Below are positions 37,496 to 46,376 of a stretch of DNA of 64,000 nt, one piece after another. The stretch comes from Streptomyces sp. D2-8 (lineage in GTDB: Bacteria; Actinomycetota; Actinomycetes; Streptomycetales; Streptomycetaceae): positions 124,001 through 188,000 of the forward strand of contig NZ_JAAHBP010000021.1 of the NCBI RefSeq assembly GCF_023184515.1, written 5' to 3'. How positions within the stretch are numbered: position 1 is the stretch's first letter; every line of letters begins with the position of its first letter. A program made the position numbers and the translations under genes. Below the pieces are notes generated by a model. It saw nothing but the letters and a program-made list of their open reading frames with translations. It made no database searches and was not told the origin of the DNA.

Positions 37496-39058
37496 CTAGT
37501 CCGGCTCCATGTAGGGGCGACGGAAGACCGGGGCCCCGCTGTCGGCGTGTGGGCGGATCGCTGCCAGGGCCTGGACCACCGCGGCCTCCAGGGAGCCGCT
37601 CGTGTCGATCCCGACGGCCTCGGGCCACGGCTGTTCCGTCGCGGCCATGGTGGTCGCCACGTCCACGCCGGCGTCGGACGCGCCGGGCGCGCGCGTGGCG
37701 AGGCGGGTCGCGGTCACCTCGCCCGGGACCTGGCAGTGCAGGGCGACGAGGCCCGCGTGGGCGCGTTCGGCCACCCCCAGGGCGGCTTCACGCTGTCCCG
37801 CGTCGTGCCACGTGGCGTCCAGGACGACGGACTCACCCTGGGACAGCAGGGTCGACGCGCGGTCGAGGAGGGCCGCGTACGTCTTGCTGGTCCATTCGGG
37901 TGAGTACAGACCCTCGCCGTAGGCGGCGCCGGCCGGCTGCTCCGCCGGGATGCCCGCCAGTTCCTTGCGGAGGCGGTCACTGCTGAGCAGAGTGACGCCG
38001 AGGCGATCGGCGAGCGCCCCGGAGAGCGTGGACTTGCCGCTGCCCGGGAGCCCGCCGACGAGGGTCAGGCCGACGGCGGAGGCGCGCAGATGCCGCAGGG
38101 CGGTGGTGACCAGCCGGCGTGCCGCCGCCTGCGCGCCGGGCGTGCCCTGGCGCGCCTGGATCAGGGAGACCTTGGCCCGGACGAACGCGCGGTACGCGAC
38201 GTAGTGGTGGCGCAGCGAGGGAGGCGCCGGGTCGCCGGAGTACGCGCCGTACTCGGCGAGGAAGAACGCCGCGGCTCCCGGGGCGCCGAGCTGTTCCAGG
38301 TCCATGGCGAGGAAGGCGGCGTCGTCGAGGCCGTCGACGTGGCGGAGGCGGTCGTCGAACTCCAGGCAGTCCAGGACGCGCGGGCCGTCGTCGAGGCAGA
38401 AGATGTCCTCGGCGAGCAGGTCTCCGTGGCCGTCGACCACCCGCCCCTGCGCGATCCGCCTGTCGAACAAGGGCTCGCGGCCGGCGAGGTAGCGGCGCAC
38501 CGAGCGCTCGATCTCCTCCACCCCGTCCGGCGCGGAGCCGTCGTCGGCCAGGGCACGGACCTGGGCGAAGCTCGCCTCCCAGCGCGACGACAGCGCGTCG
38601 CGCGTCCCCTGCTCGTCCACCTCCCGGCCGCGGGGTGCGCCCGCGTGGTGGGTGGCGAGCAGCCGGGCGACGGCCCGTAGCACGTCGTCGACGGCGGCGC
38701 CTTCCCGCACGAGCCGGGAGAGGCGGCGCTCCTCGGGCATCCGGCGCATCACCACGACGGGCTCGGGCACGTCGGTGTCCGGGCCGCTGAATGCGCCGAC
38801 GCCGAGGTAGACGTCGGGGGCGAAGCGGCGGTTGAGGAAGACTTCCCGCTCACATGTGGCCCGCCGGGCGGCCACCGTGGTGTGGTCCAGGAACGTCAGG
38901 TCGACGGGCTTCTTCACCTTGTAGGCGCGGTCCCCGATGAAGAGCACCACCGCGGTGTGGGTCTCGCGCACCTCGGCGCGCGGAGGGGACGGGGGCCCGG
39001 GGGCTTCCACCCGCCGCGCCGACGCCATCGGCCCCCCGGCGTGGTCCGGCTCAGTCAT
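37496..39058 (-). CDS. Rv2004c-type phosphotransferase/P-loop kinase fusion
   Basis: The 520-residue protein fuses an aminoglycoside-phosphotransferase-like kinase (about 30-330; Brenner-type 'VVDGHGDLLAEDIFC' and 'RVLDCLEFDDRLRHVDGLDDAAFLAMDLE') to a P-loop NTPase (about 345-515; GGLPGSGKST Walker A). The same fusion occurs in M. tuberculosis Rv2004c, a DosR regulon member, and in gluconokinase-like proteins. The substrate is unknown. It overlaps the USP gene at 39051 by 8 bases and is translated from the same message. Confidence 0.85.
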   Translation of the reverse strand: MTEPDHAGGPMASARRVEAPGPPSPPRAEVRETHTAVVLFIGDRAYKVKKPVDLTFLDHTTVAARRATCEREVFLNRRFAPDVYLGVGAFSGPDTDVPEPVVVMRRMPEERRLSRLVREGAAVDDVLRAVARLLATHHAGAPRGREVDEQGTRDALSSRWEASFAQVRALADDGSAPDGVEEIERSVRRYLAGREPLFDRRIAQGRVVDGHGDLLAEDIFCLDDGPRVLDCLEFDDRLRHVDGLDDAAFLAMDLEQLGAPGAAAFFLAEYGAYSGDPAPPSLRHHYVAYRAFVRAKVSLIQARQGTPGAQAAARRLVTTALRHLRASAVGLTLVGGLPGSGKSTLSGALADRLGVTLLSSDRLRKELAGIPAEQPAGAAYGEGLYSPEWTSKTYAALLDRASTLLSQGESVVLDATWHDAGQREAALGVAERAHAGLVALHCQVPGEVTATRLATRAPGASDAGVDVATTMAATEQPWPEAVGIDTSGSLEAAVVQALAAIRPHADSGAPVFRRPYMEPD

Positions 39059-39926
39059 GGGGGACGACGGCGACCGGGCAGGGAGCGTGGTGCGCGGCGG
39101 CCTGCGCCACGGGGCCCAGGCGCGGTGTCAGGTGAGGATGGTGCTTGCGTCGGCCGACGACCAGCAACTGGGCGCCCGCGGTCGCCGCCACGACGGCCTT
39201 GGCGGGGCTGTCCAGACGGACACTGTCGGACACGGTGACACCCGGGAACTTCTCCCGCCAGGGGCGCAGGACCTGCCGCAGGTCCTGATGCGCCTCATGC
39301 CGCTCCTCCTGGGTCACGGTGTGGTCCACGCCCCAGGGCGTGTACGCGTGCAGCGGCATGCTGCGGCCATGGAGCGCGCGCACCGGCACGCCTCGCGCCG
39401 CGGCGGTGGTGAAGGCGAAGTCGAGCAGGTCGTCGCAGGGGCCGTGCAGTTTCAGGGCCACCACGACGTCGCCCGGGGCACCGGACAGGGACCTCTGCTC
39501 GTCTTCCGGCCGCTCGGCACGCACCAGGACGACGGGCCGCTCGGATCGTGCGACGACGGCCAGGCTGATGTCGCCGAGAAAATAGCTCGTTAGGGCGGCC
39601 AGGCCCTGCGAGCCGAGCACGAGCATCTCGGACTCCGAGGCGGCGTGGAGCAGTGCGTCCTGGGCGTCGTCGGCGACCAGGTTGCCGACGACGGTGAGGC
39701 CCGGATGCCGCGCCTGAAGTTCCGCCTGGGCGTTGTGCACGAGCCGCTTCGCCCAGTAGTTCTGATCGACTTCCGCGGGGGTGGCGGCCGGTTCGGGCGC
39801 GAGCATGGGCCACGCGTGCAGCAGGCGCAGGGTGAGATTGCGCCGCTCGGCTTCGTCGGCGGCCCAGCGGGCCGCGGCAAGGCTCGCGGGTGATCCGTCG
39901 AGGCCGACGGTGAGGACTCGTTCCAT
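39051..39926 (-). CDS. Universal stress protein, two tandem Usp domains
   Basis: The 291-residue protein starts 'MERVLTVGLDGSPASLAAARW'. Domain 1 has a degenerate motif (GSQGLAALTSYFLGDISLAVV); domain 2 ends 'GPVAQAAAHHAPCPVAVVPH', with a degenerate loop (GRRKHHPHLTPRLG). Neither domain carries a full G-2x-G-9x-G-S/T motif, so it may not bind ATP. The gene heads a pair with the Rv2004c-type kinase. GGAGGCAG precedes the ATG. It is divergent from the USP at 40109 across 182 bases, where AGGACT half-sites occur but no clear palindrome. Confidence 0.9.
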   Translation of the reverse strand: MERVLTVGLDGSPASLAAARWAADEAERRNLTLRLLHAWPMLAPEPAATPAEVDQNYWAKRLVHNAQAELQARHPGLTVVGNLVADDAQDALLHAASESEMLVLGSQGLAALTSYFLGDISLAVVARSERPVVLVRAERPEDEQRSLSGAPGDVVVALKLHGPCDDLLDFAFTTAAARGVPVRALHGRSMPLHAYTPWGVDHTVTQEERHEAHQDLRQVLRPWREKFPGVTVSDSVRLDSPAKAVVAATAGAQLLVVGRRKHHPHLTPRLGPVAQAAAHHAPCPVAVVPHD

Positions 39927-40108
39927 GGCGACTGCCTCCGTCTCGTACGAAGCTGGAAGGACGGTGAGCGTGGTCACAGTCAGGACTGCCGCACCACAGA
40001 ACACGGCGCTTCTCCATCGAGGACTACCCCAGATCTCCTCGCGGCGCATGTGGTCCGGCAAGGCGGCGCTCCTACGGGCGCGAAGTCCGGAAGAAGGAGG
40101 TGGCGGCG

Positions 40109-40927
40109 GTGACGGTTCCCCTGGTGGTCGGCATCGACGGGTCAGAGGCGAGCCTGGAGGCGGTGGACTGGGCCGTGGACGAGGCGGTCCGGCACGACGT
40201 GCCGCTCCATCTCGTGCACGCGGCCGCGACGGAAGACGAGGCACGCGACCTGGTCGCCGTCGCCTCGGAGCGAGCGATCAGGAGCTCCTCCGCGGTGAAG
40301 CTGTCCAGTGAGGTTCTGCACGGGGACGCGACGTCCGTCCTGGTCGACCAAGGGCGCAACGCCTTCGCACTGGTACTCGGTTCGAGAGGTCTGGGAGATC
40401 TCGCCGGGCTGCTCCTGGGCTCGGTCAGCCTGTCCGTGGCCGCTCACGCGGACTGCCCGGTCGTCGTCGTGCGCGGCGGCGCGGAACACCGCGCCGGCCG
40501 GTTCGCAAGCGTCGTCGTCGGTGTAGAGGACGGGGAGGGCAGCGGAACGGCCGTGCAGTTCGCATTCCGCGAGGCCCACGCGCGGGGCTGTGGTCTGGTC
40601 GCGGTGCACGCCTGGAGCGTCCCGGTCGGAACCCCGGGGCCCCCGGGCCTGTCCGGATACGCCCTCCAGGCCATGCAACGCCCACCGGCCCAGGTGCTCG
40701 ATGACGCGGTGCGCGGCCCTGCGGAGCGGTATCAGGACGTGCCGGTGAGCAGCGAGGTGGTCGAGGGCTCGGCACGGCAGGCCCTCTTGGCGGCCGCGGC
40801 CGATGCCGACCTGCTCGTCGTCGGGGCCCGCAGGCGCCACGGACATGTGGGGCTGCAACTGGGTTTGGTCAATCACGCGGTGCTGCATCACGCGCCGTGT
40901 CCGGTCGTGGTCGTGCCCCAGATCTGA
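40109..40927 (+). CDS. Universal stress protein, two tandem Usp domains
   Basis: The 272-residue protein is of the 'VPLVVGIDGSEASLEAVDWAVDEA' subgroup, with a clear ATP motif in domain 1 (GSRGLGDLAGLLLGSVSL). Domain 2 ends 'GLVNHAVLHHAPCPVVVVPQ' without the full motif. Domain 1 is shorter than in its paralogues at 16408 and 47052 because the 'ASLWERYEGA' segment is missing. I chose the GTG at 40109, with AAGGAGG 8 bases before; a GTG at 40100 overlaps that site. Confidence 0.9.
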   Translation: MTVPLVVGIDGSEASLEAVDWAVDEAVRHDVPLHLVHAAATEDEARDLVAVASERAIRSSSAVKLSSEVLHGDATSVLVDQGRNAFALVLGSRGLGDLAGLLLGSVSLSVAAHADCPVVVVRGGAEHRAGRFASVVVGVEDGEGSGTAVQFAFREAHARGCGLVAVHAWSVPVGTPGPPGLSGYALQAMQRPPAQVLDDAVRGPAERYQDVPVSSEVVEGSARQALLAAAADADLLVVGARRRHGHVGLQLGLVNHAVLHHAPCPVVVVPQI

Positions 40928-40980
40928 CCGGGGACGGCCGACGGGGCGAGGAGCCCGGTGGGTCGAGTGGCCGGTGGACA

Positions 40981-40994
40981 GGGACCTTCGGCCC
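40981..40994. promoter_or_regulatory. Candidate OsdR/DosR-like operator palindrome
   Basis: GGGACCTTCGGCCC differs from the element at 16184-16197 at two of 14 positions and begins with the DosR-type GGGAC. It lies 85 bases upstream of the Rv1733c-type gene, after the USP stop. Confidence 0.45.
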
Positions 40995-41078
40995 CGTGAT
41001 CGGGCTCCGCCGACGTTGCAAGGTGGTGGGGGAGACAGACGGGGCGGGGACGCACCAGCAACAGCTGGAGGCCAGACC

Positions 41079-41696
41079 ATGAGCACACAGGATCCGCCGC
41101 AGGGATCAGGTCCCCACCGACCGCACCGGGAGAAGCACCCGCCGGACGGCGCGAACCCCATGACGCGCAGGTCCGATCGGGTCGAGACCTGGTGCTCCCG
41201 TCTCCTGCTGGCCGTGCTCGTCCTCGGACTGCCCGCGGCTTCGGTGAGCGCGGGGACGGCCGTCCACGAGTCGACGATGCGCACCGTTCGAGCCCAGGCC
41301 GCAGAGCGGTCCCAGATCACCGCACAGGTGACCTCGGCCCCGGAGGCAGCCCCGGGCAGCGCCGCGGACGAGAGACAGCAGGTCCAGCTCAGGTGGACCG
41401 ATGAAGACGGCCGGCAGCGGACGGGAACCGCCCAGGTGGCACTGGACGAGACCGCCGGCTCGACCGTACGGATCTGGGTCGACCGCGAAGGAAACGTCAC
41501 GGTCCCACCCATGTCCGCGAGCAACGCGCAGGTCACCGGCTGGATGATGGGCGGCATGACGGCGGCCGGCGTCTACGCCGGCTTCGTCGCGGCCCGCAGA
41601 GGGGTGCGCCTGGCGCTGGACCGCAGAAGGTACGCGCAGTGGGACGCCGAATGGGACCGGGTGGAGCCCCTCTGGTCCGCGCGGTTCCACAGGTGA
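41079..41696 (+). CDS. Rv1733c-type two-helix membrane protein
   Basis: The 205-residue protein has a hydrophilic N-terminus, a helix at about residues 37-58, an extracytoplasmic segment with 'VQLRWTDEDGRQRTGTAQV' and 'GSTVRIWVDREGNVTVPP', a second helix at about 152-172 and a basic tail 'RRYAQWDAEWDRVEPLW'. The same WTD/ExG...VxIWVDxxGxxTxPP pattern occurs in the protein at 60-644, so the two are paralogues. The family is DosR-controlled in M. tuberculosis. GGAGG precedes the ATG. Confidence 0.8.
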   Translation: MSTQDPPQGSGPHRPHREKHPPDGANPMTRRSDRVETWCSRLLLAVLVLGLPAASVSAGTAVHESTMRTVRAQAAERSQITAQVTSAPEAAPGSAADERQQVQLRWTDEDGRQRTGTAQVALDETAGSTVRIWVDREGNVTVPPMSASNAQVTGWMMGGMTAAGVYAGFVAARRGVRLALDRRRYAQWDAEWDRVEPLWSARFHR

Positions 41697-41747
41697 CGGG
41701 CGACAGGCAGGCCCCGTCGCCGGGACGTCGACCAGGAAGTGACGCTC

Positions 41748-43145
41748 ATGTCCGATGCGACGACCACCGACCTGTACGAGGTCACGATGGCGATGTCGTA
41801 CCTGCGGGAGGGGATGACCCACCCGGCGACGTTCAGCCTGTTCGCCCGCGCTATGCCGGCCGACCGCGGCTTCCTGGTGGCCGCCGGGCTGGAGTCGTCC
41901 CTGGACTTCCTGTCCGGGTTCCGGGTCGGCCCGGAGGACGTCGACGCCTTCGCCTCGGTCCTGCACCGTTCGGCGCGTGATCTGGAGCCGTTGCTCGGTA
42001 CGGAGTTCACCGGCCGGGTCCGGGCGGTGCCGGAGGGTCGGATCGTCCTGGCGGGCGAACCGCTGCTGGAGGTGACCGCTCCGCTCCCGCAGGCCCAACT
42101 GGTCGAGACGTACGTCCTCAACCACGTCAACCACCAGACGACGATCGCCTCGAAGGCCGCGCGATGCGTCCTGGCCGCGGCGGGACACCCGGTCGTGGAC
42201 TTCTCACTCCGCCGCACCCACGGCCCCGAAGCCGGCTACCAGGCCGCCCGTCTGAGCGCCATGGTCGGCTTCACCGGAACGAGCAACGTGGCGGCGGCCA
42301 CCTCCGAAGGGCTGACGGCCGTCGGCACCATGGCCCACTCGTACGTCGAGGCGTTCGGCACCGAGGAGGCGGCCTTCCAGGCCTTCGCCCGGGCCCACCC
42401 CGGCCCGGTGACGTTCCTGGTGGACACCTACGACACCGAGGAGGGGGTCCGGGTCGCGGCCCGCGTTCTGCGGGACCTGGACCGCGGGCCCGGCTCGGCC
42501 GTACGGCTGGACAGCGGCGACCTGGGAGCCCTGGCCGTGCGGGCACGCGCCCTCCTCGACGCGGGCGGACTGCCGGACGTACGGATCATCGCCAGCGGCG
42601 GCCTCGACGAGTACGGCGTGGACGAACTGGTCCGCTCCGGAGCACCGATCGACGTCTACGCCGTCGGCACCCGCGTCGGGGTCTCGGCCGACGCCCCGTT
42701 CCTGGACTCCGCGTACAAGCTGGTCGAGTACGACGGCCGGCCGGTGATGAAGCTGTCGTCGGCCAAGGTGACCGCACCCGGGCAGAAGCAGGTGTTCCGC
42801 GGCCCCGGATACGCCGACGTGATCGGCCTGCGTGACGAGCGGCCGCCGGGGGAGGGCGTACCGCTGCTGGAGACGGTGATGCGGGACGGGCGGCGCACCG
42901 GCGAGCGCCCCACTCTGGACGAGAGCGGGGAGAGGTTCGCCGCCGACCTGGCCGGGCTCCCGCCCGCCGCACGGCGCATCAGGGACCCCGTCGCGCCACA
43001 GGCGGGGACCTCGGATCAGCTGACCGCCCTCGCCGACCGGGTCCGGCGTCGCATCGAAGACGCGGTCGGGGCCACATCCGTGGACGCGGACCCGCGCAAC
43101 CACGAGCGGAGCACCACCGGATCCCGGCGCTCCGTACGGAGATGA
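41748..43145 (+). CDS. pncB: Nicotinate phosphoribosyltransferase
   Basis: The protein has about 465 residues and makes nicotinate mononucleotide from nicotinate and PRPP (with ATP hydrolysis), salvaging NAD. 'TDLYEVTMAMSYL' is the N-terminal signature. 'SLRRTHGPEAGYQAARLSAMVGFTGTSNV' carries the active-site residues, and 'RLDSGDL' and 'IIASGGLDEYGVDEL' are barrel loops. M. tuberculosis pncB2 (Rv0573c) is DosR-induced. I use the ATG at 41748; a GTG at 41739 is possible but leaves little room after AGGA. Its stop overlaps the upstream edge of the DUF1876 gene's leader. Confidence 0.92.
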   Translation: MSDATTTDLYEVTMAMSYLREGMTHPATFSLFARAMPADRGFLVAAGLESSLDFLSGFRVGPEDVDAFASVLHRSARDLEPLLGTEFTGRVRAVPEGRIVLAGEPLLEVTAPLPQAQLVETYVLNHVNHQTTIASKAARCVLAAAGHPVVDFSLRRTHGPEAGYQAARLSAMVGFTGTSNVAAATSEGLTAVGTMAHSYVEAFGTEEAAFQAFARAHPGPVTFLVDTYDTEEGVRVAARVLRDLDRGPGSAVRLDSGDLGALAVRARALLDAGGLPDVRIIASGGLDEYGVDELVRSGAPIDVYAVGTRVGVSADAPFLDSAYKLVEYDGRPVMKLSSAKVTAPGQKQVFRGPGYADVIGLRDERPPGEGVPLLETVMRDGRRTGERPTLDESGERFAADLAGLPPAARRIRDPVAPQAGTSDQLTALADRVRRRIEDAVGATSVDADPRNHERSTTGSRRSVRR

Positions 43146-43156
43146 GGAGGACCGTG

Positions 43157-43468
43157 ATGCCGCATACCGTGGAATGGAGGGTCCGCCTCCACCTCTTCGA
43201 GGAGGAGGGAACGACCAAGGCACATGTGGTGCTGGACACCGGGACCACGGAGCTGTCCGGGCACGGGGACGCGCACCGGAATCCCGTGGACATGGATGTG
43301 CCGGAGATCGGTGACGAGCTGGCTGCGGGCAGGGCCCTGCACGACCTCGGCCGGCAACTGGTCGACATCGCCGAACGGGACATCGAGGGCATGAGCACGG
43401 CCGCAGCCGGGCGGCGAGCACGTCCGGAGCCCGGCTGGCCGACGCCGGATCAGATGCAAGGAGGATGA
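43157..43468 (+). CDS. DUF1876 (Rv1738/Rv2632c-like) protein
   Basis: The 103-residue protein has the DUF1876 signature: 'WRVRLHLFEEEGTTKAHVVLDTGTTELSGHGDAHRNPVDMDVPEIGDELAAGRAL'-type fold with the strand 'TKAHVVL' and the 'GHGDAHRNPxD' motif. Rv1738 and Rv2632c are small DosR-regulon proteins with similarity to ribosome hibernation factors; a ribosome-related role is inference. I chose the ATG at 43157 after GAGGAGG. It follows pncB by 11 bases and precedes hsp20 by 3 bases, so the three form an operon. Confidence 0.88.
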   Translation: MPHTVEWRVRLHLFEEEGTTKAHVVLDTGTTELSGHGDAHRNPVDMDVPEIGDELAAGRALHDLGRQLVDIAERDIEGMSTAAAGRRARPEPGWPTPDQMQGG

Positions 43469-43471
43469 CCG

Positions 43472-43930
43472 ATGACACAGCCTGCCCGTCGCAGCAGGGG
43501 TTCGCTTCCGGTATGGGACCCCTTCCGCGAACTGGAGGAGCTGCACACGCGCATGGACCGGCTCATGCAGTCCGCCTTCCCCGCCGGCGCCGAACTCGGC
43601 GGCGCCGGGGTATGGGCGCCGCTGGCCGACATCGAGGACACCGAGGACGCGTACCTGGTGGAGCTGGATCTCCCCGGCGTGGCCAAGGACGACATCACCG
43701 TGGAAGTCACCGACTCCGAGATCGATGTCCACGGCGAGATCAAGGAGAAGGAACGCGCCGGTGTGGTGCGGCGCCGCTCCCGCCACGTCGGGGCGTTCGA
43801 CTACCGCACGAGCCTGCCGCCGAACACCGACACCGCACACGTCAGCGCCGAGCTGACCAACGGAGTTCTCACCGTGCGGGTCCCGAAAGCCGAGAAGGGC
43901 ACGGCGCAACGCATCGAGATCTCCGGCTGA
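43472..43930 (+). CDS. Hsp20/alpha-crystallin small heat-shock protein
   Basis: The 152-residue chaperone has an alpha-crystallin domain at about residues 45-140: 'WAPLADIEDTEDAYLVELDLPGVAKDDITVEV' begins the domain and 'NGVLTVRVPKAEK' ends it. The N-terminal 'WDPFRELEELHTRMDRLM' is the oligomerisation segment. It prevents aggregation without ATP. The M. tuberculosis relative HspX/Acr is the best known DosR product. Last gene of the pncB - DUF1876 - hsp20 unit, followed by a hairpin. Confidence 0.95.
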   Translation: MTQPARRSRGSLPVWDPFRELEELHTRMDRLMQSAFPAGAELGGAGVWAPLADIEDTEDAYLVELDLPGVAKDDITVEVTDSEIDVHGEIKEKERAGVVRRRSRHVGAFDYRTSLPPNTDTAHVSAELTNGVLTVRVPKAEKGTAQRIEISG

Positions 43931-43940
43931 CACAGGGGCG

Positions 43941-43980
43941 GGGCAGGCCGCGACGGCGCGGGCACGGTCGCTGCCTGCCC
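43941..43980. terminator. Bidirectional hairpin terminator
   Basis: GGGCAGGC (43941-43948) pairs with GCCTGCCC (43973-43980), with a further CGAC/GTCG pair inside. It fills the gap between the convergent hsp20 and CBS/BON genes. Confidence 0.7.
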
Positions 43981-44652
43981 TCATCCCCCGGCGGAACCCC
44001 CGGAGCCCTCTGCCGGGTACGTGATGTGCCCCGCGACGGAGACCACGCCGTCGACGCTCCGGCACAGACGCTCGATCACCGGGATCAGGTTCCCGTCCTC
44101 GACGGATCCACCGAGGCTCACGTGCCCTTCGTGCACCTCGACCGTCACGTCCCAGGCGACCGGCCCCAACGTTCGCCGCAGCACGTCCCCCGCGATCTCG
44201 TCGCGGATGGCGTCGTCACGGCGCAGGAAGATCCTCAGCAGGTCACCGCGGCTGACGATGCCCAGCAACCGGTCCGTCTCGTCCACGACGGGCAGTCGCT
44301 TGACGTTGTGGGCCGCCATGACGCGGGCCGCCTCGACCACGGTCCATTCCGGACGCGCGCACACAGCGGGCGCCGACATCAGCTCCTCGGCCCTGGCGCC
44401 TTCGGCCTTGGCACGCTCCCACGCCTCCGGATGCGGGACCGGCGCCAGCCCGGACGGGTCCGTCTGAGCCGAGGACTTGCGCAGCAGGTCGGCCTCGGAC
44501 ACCACGCCGACGGGGCGATCGAGTTCGTCGACCACGGGCGCGGCGGTGACGTCGCTCTCGGTGAGCAGCCTGACGATCTCCTTGAACTGCGTGTCGCGCC
44601 GTGCTCGCACGACGTTCCGGGTCATGAGCTCTTCGACCGTGCGGTGGTGCAT
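43981..44652 (-). CDS. CBS-pair protein with C-terminal BON domain
   Basis: The 223-residue protein has CBS motifs at about 7-60 and 95-150 ('VEELMTRNVVRARRDTQFKEIV'; 'ELMSAPAVCARPEWTVVEAARVM') and a BON domain at about 155-215 ('VEVHEGHVSLGGSVEDG'). GGGAGAGG lies before the ATG at 44652. It is divergent from the DUF1918-XRE-PNPOx gene with 85 bases between; GGGACGTTGGGTTA (44695-44708) in that gap is a weak DosR-like half-site. Confidence 0.85.
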   Translation of the reverse strand: MHHRTVEELMTRNVVRARRDTQFKEIVRLLTESDVTAAPVVDELDRPVGVVSEADLLRKSSAQTDPSGLAPVPHPEAWERAKAEGARAEELMSAPAVCARPEWTVVEAARVMAAHNVKRLPVVDETDRLLGIVSRGDLLRIFLRRDDAIRDEIAGDVLRRTLGPVAWDVTVEVHEGHVSLGGSVEDGNLIPVIERLCRSVDGVVSVAGHITYPAEGSGGSAGG

Positions 44653-44737
44653 GTCGCCTCTCCCTTCCGCCCGTGCGGCGGCACGCCGCCCGTGGGACGT
44701 TGGGTTACAGGAGCATTCTGAGGAAACGGCGGCGATC

Positions 44738-45667
44738 ATGCGAGCTCAACTGGGCGATCAACTCGTGGTCGAGAGCCCTGCCACCGGCGTCACCAGGCGG
44801 GACGGCGAGATTGTCGGACTCCACCATGAGGATGGCACCCCACCCTATGACGTGCGCTGGTCGGACACGGGCGAGGTGACCCTCGTCTTTCCCGGCCCCG
44901 ACGCGCACATCCATCACATCGAGCACGGACCCGGCACCCCACACGAGCCCTCCCGGACACGCACCGACCGGGCAGCCGGGCGGACCGGCACCGAGCCCCG
45001 CACCACCGCGCCGGGCAGGCCGCCCAACCCCGGTGACATCGGACGTCGCGTCGCCACCGAACGCGCACGTCAGGGACTGACCCGCGAGGAGACGGCCCGC
45101 CGCGCCGGAATGGCGCCGGAATACCTGGCCTATCTCGAGGAGCAGCCGGCCGACCCGACCGTGGCCAGTCTTGTCCGCCTGGCCGACGCGCTGGGTACCA
45201 CCAGCGGCGCTCTGCGCGGCGGCGGTGTCGACCTGCCGCCCGGCCGGGGCCAGGCACTCCCGCACCCCCGGCTGGTGGAACTGGGCCGTGACGCATGCCG
45301 CGCCCTGCTCTCCACGCACGGCGTGGGGCGCGTCTCGGTGTCGACACCCGACGGGCCGGCGGTGGTGCCGGTGAACTACGAGGTCGTCGACGACGCGATC
45401 GCGTTCCGGACCGCGCCGGCCCTGGTCCCGGCGATGGCCGTGGGATCGGACGTCGCCTTCGAGGTCGACCAGGTCGACACGGCCATGAGCCAGGGCTGGA
45501 GTGTGCTGGTCGTCGGGCCCGCGCGGGAGGTCACCGACCCCGCGGAGGAGGAAAGGCTGGCCGGACGCGCCCACACCGGGCCGTGGCCGGGAGGTGAACG
45601 CGCGATGTGGGTGTCGATCCGGCCCACGCGCATCACAGGGCGCCGTATCACGCCGGCCGAGCACTAG
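44738..45667 (+). CDS. DUF1918 - XRE helix-turn-helix - PNPOx-fold fusion protein
   Basis: The 309-residue protein has three parts. A DUF1918 SH3-like domain (about 1-62) starts 'MRAQLGDQLVVESP' and includes 'DGEIVGLHHEDGTPPYDVRW'. An XRE-type HTH (about 102-160) contains 'IGRRVATERARQGLTREETARRAGM'. A PNPOx split-barrel domain (about 180-305) contains 'GRVSVSTPDGPAVVPVNYEVVDDAIAFRTA' and 'GWSVLVVGPAREV'. DNA binding joined to a flavin-type domain suggests a redox- or ligand-sensing regulator. ATG at 44738 follows GAGGA at a long distance. Its target is unknown; the divergent CBS/BON gene is a candidate. Confidence 0.85.
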   Translation: MRAQLGDQLVVESPATGVTRRDGEIVGLHHEDGTPPYDVRWSDTGEVTLVFPGPDAHIHHIEHGPGTPHEPSRTRTDRAAGRTGTEPRTTAPGRPPNPGDIGRRVATERARQGLTREETARRAGMAPEYLAYLEEQPADPTVASLVRLADALGTTSGALRGGGVDLPPGRGQALPHPRLVELGRDACRALLSTHGVGRVSVSTPDGPAVVPVNYEVVDDAIAFRTAPALVPAMAVGSDVAFEVDQVDTAMSQGWSVLVVGPAREVTDPAEEERLAGRAHTGPWPGGERAMWVSIRPTRITGRRITPAEH

Positions 45668-45692
45668 GCCGTGTCCGCCCCTGCCGACGCAC

Positions 45693-46358
45693 CTACTGCG
45701 GAGGTTCCGAGTCCGACTCGCCCGTGAGATGGGGATCGACGTCCACGACGCCCTCCACGGCGCGGATGAGCCGTACGGCGACCGAGATCAGCGAGGTGTC
45801 GCGGATGTGGCCGCGGAGGGTGACGACTCCCTCGTGCACATTCACGTGGATGCCGTGGCTGAAGCCCGGGAACAGGTAGGACACCACGGTGCGCCGTACC
45901 TCCTCCTCGATCTCCTCGTCCGGCCGCAGGAAGACCTTCAGCAGATCGGCACGGCTGACGATGCCCTGGAGCATGTCGACTTCGTCGACCACGGGCAGCC
46001 GTTTGACGTGCTTGACGGCCATGATCCTGGCCGCCTCGGCCAGCGTGGCGCCGGGGTGGACCGTGATCGCGGGTGTGCTCATGAGCTCCTCGGCCGTCAC
46101 GGCCCCTGCCTTGGCGATGTCGGCCAGGCGCCGGCGCTGCTCCACGAGGCCGGGGTCGCTGTCGTGGAACTCCTCCTTGGCCAGCAGGTCGGCCTCGGAG
46201 ACGACCCCGATGACACGCCCTTCTCCCTCCAGCACCGGCATGGCGCTGACCTTCCACTGCTCCATGGTCCGGACGATCTCCTTGAACGGAGCGTCACGTC
46301 CGACCGCCACGACCGTCTGCGTCATCACATCGCTCACGATGTGAGGGGTCTCGGGCAC
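45693..46358 (-). CDS. CBS-pair protein with C-terminal BON domain
   Basis: The 221-residue protein has 'VSDVMTQTVVAVGRDAPFKEIVRTM' as CBS 1, 'ELMSTPAITVHPGATLAEAARIM' as CBS 2 and a BON domain ('VNVHEGVVTLRGHIRDTSLISVAV') from about 155. It is 18 bases downstream of the cyclic-nucleotide-domain gene on the same strand and probably cotranscribed. Very similar in layout to the proteins at 24308, 43981 and 54871, which together form a paralogous set. Confidence 0.86.
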   Translation of the reverse strand: MPETPHIVSDVMTQTVVAVGRDAPFKEIVRTMEQWKVSAMPVLEGEGRVIGVVSEADLLAKEEFHDSDPGLVEQRRRLADIAKAGAVTAEELMSTPAITVHPGATLAEAARIMAVKHVKRLPVVDEVDMLQGIVSRADLLKVFLRPDEEIEEEVRRTVVSYLFPGFSHGIHVNVHEGVVTLRGHIRDTSLISVAVRLIRAVEGVVDVDPHLTGESDSEPPQ

Positions 46359-46376
46359 TTGGGCCTCCTCGCCTCG

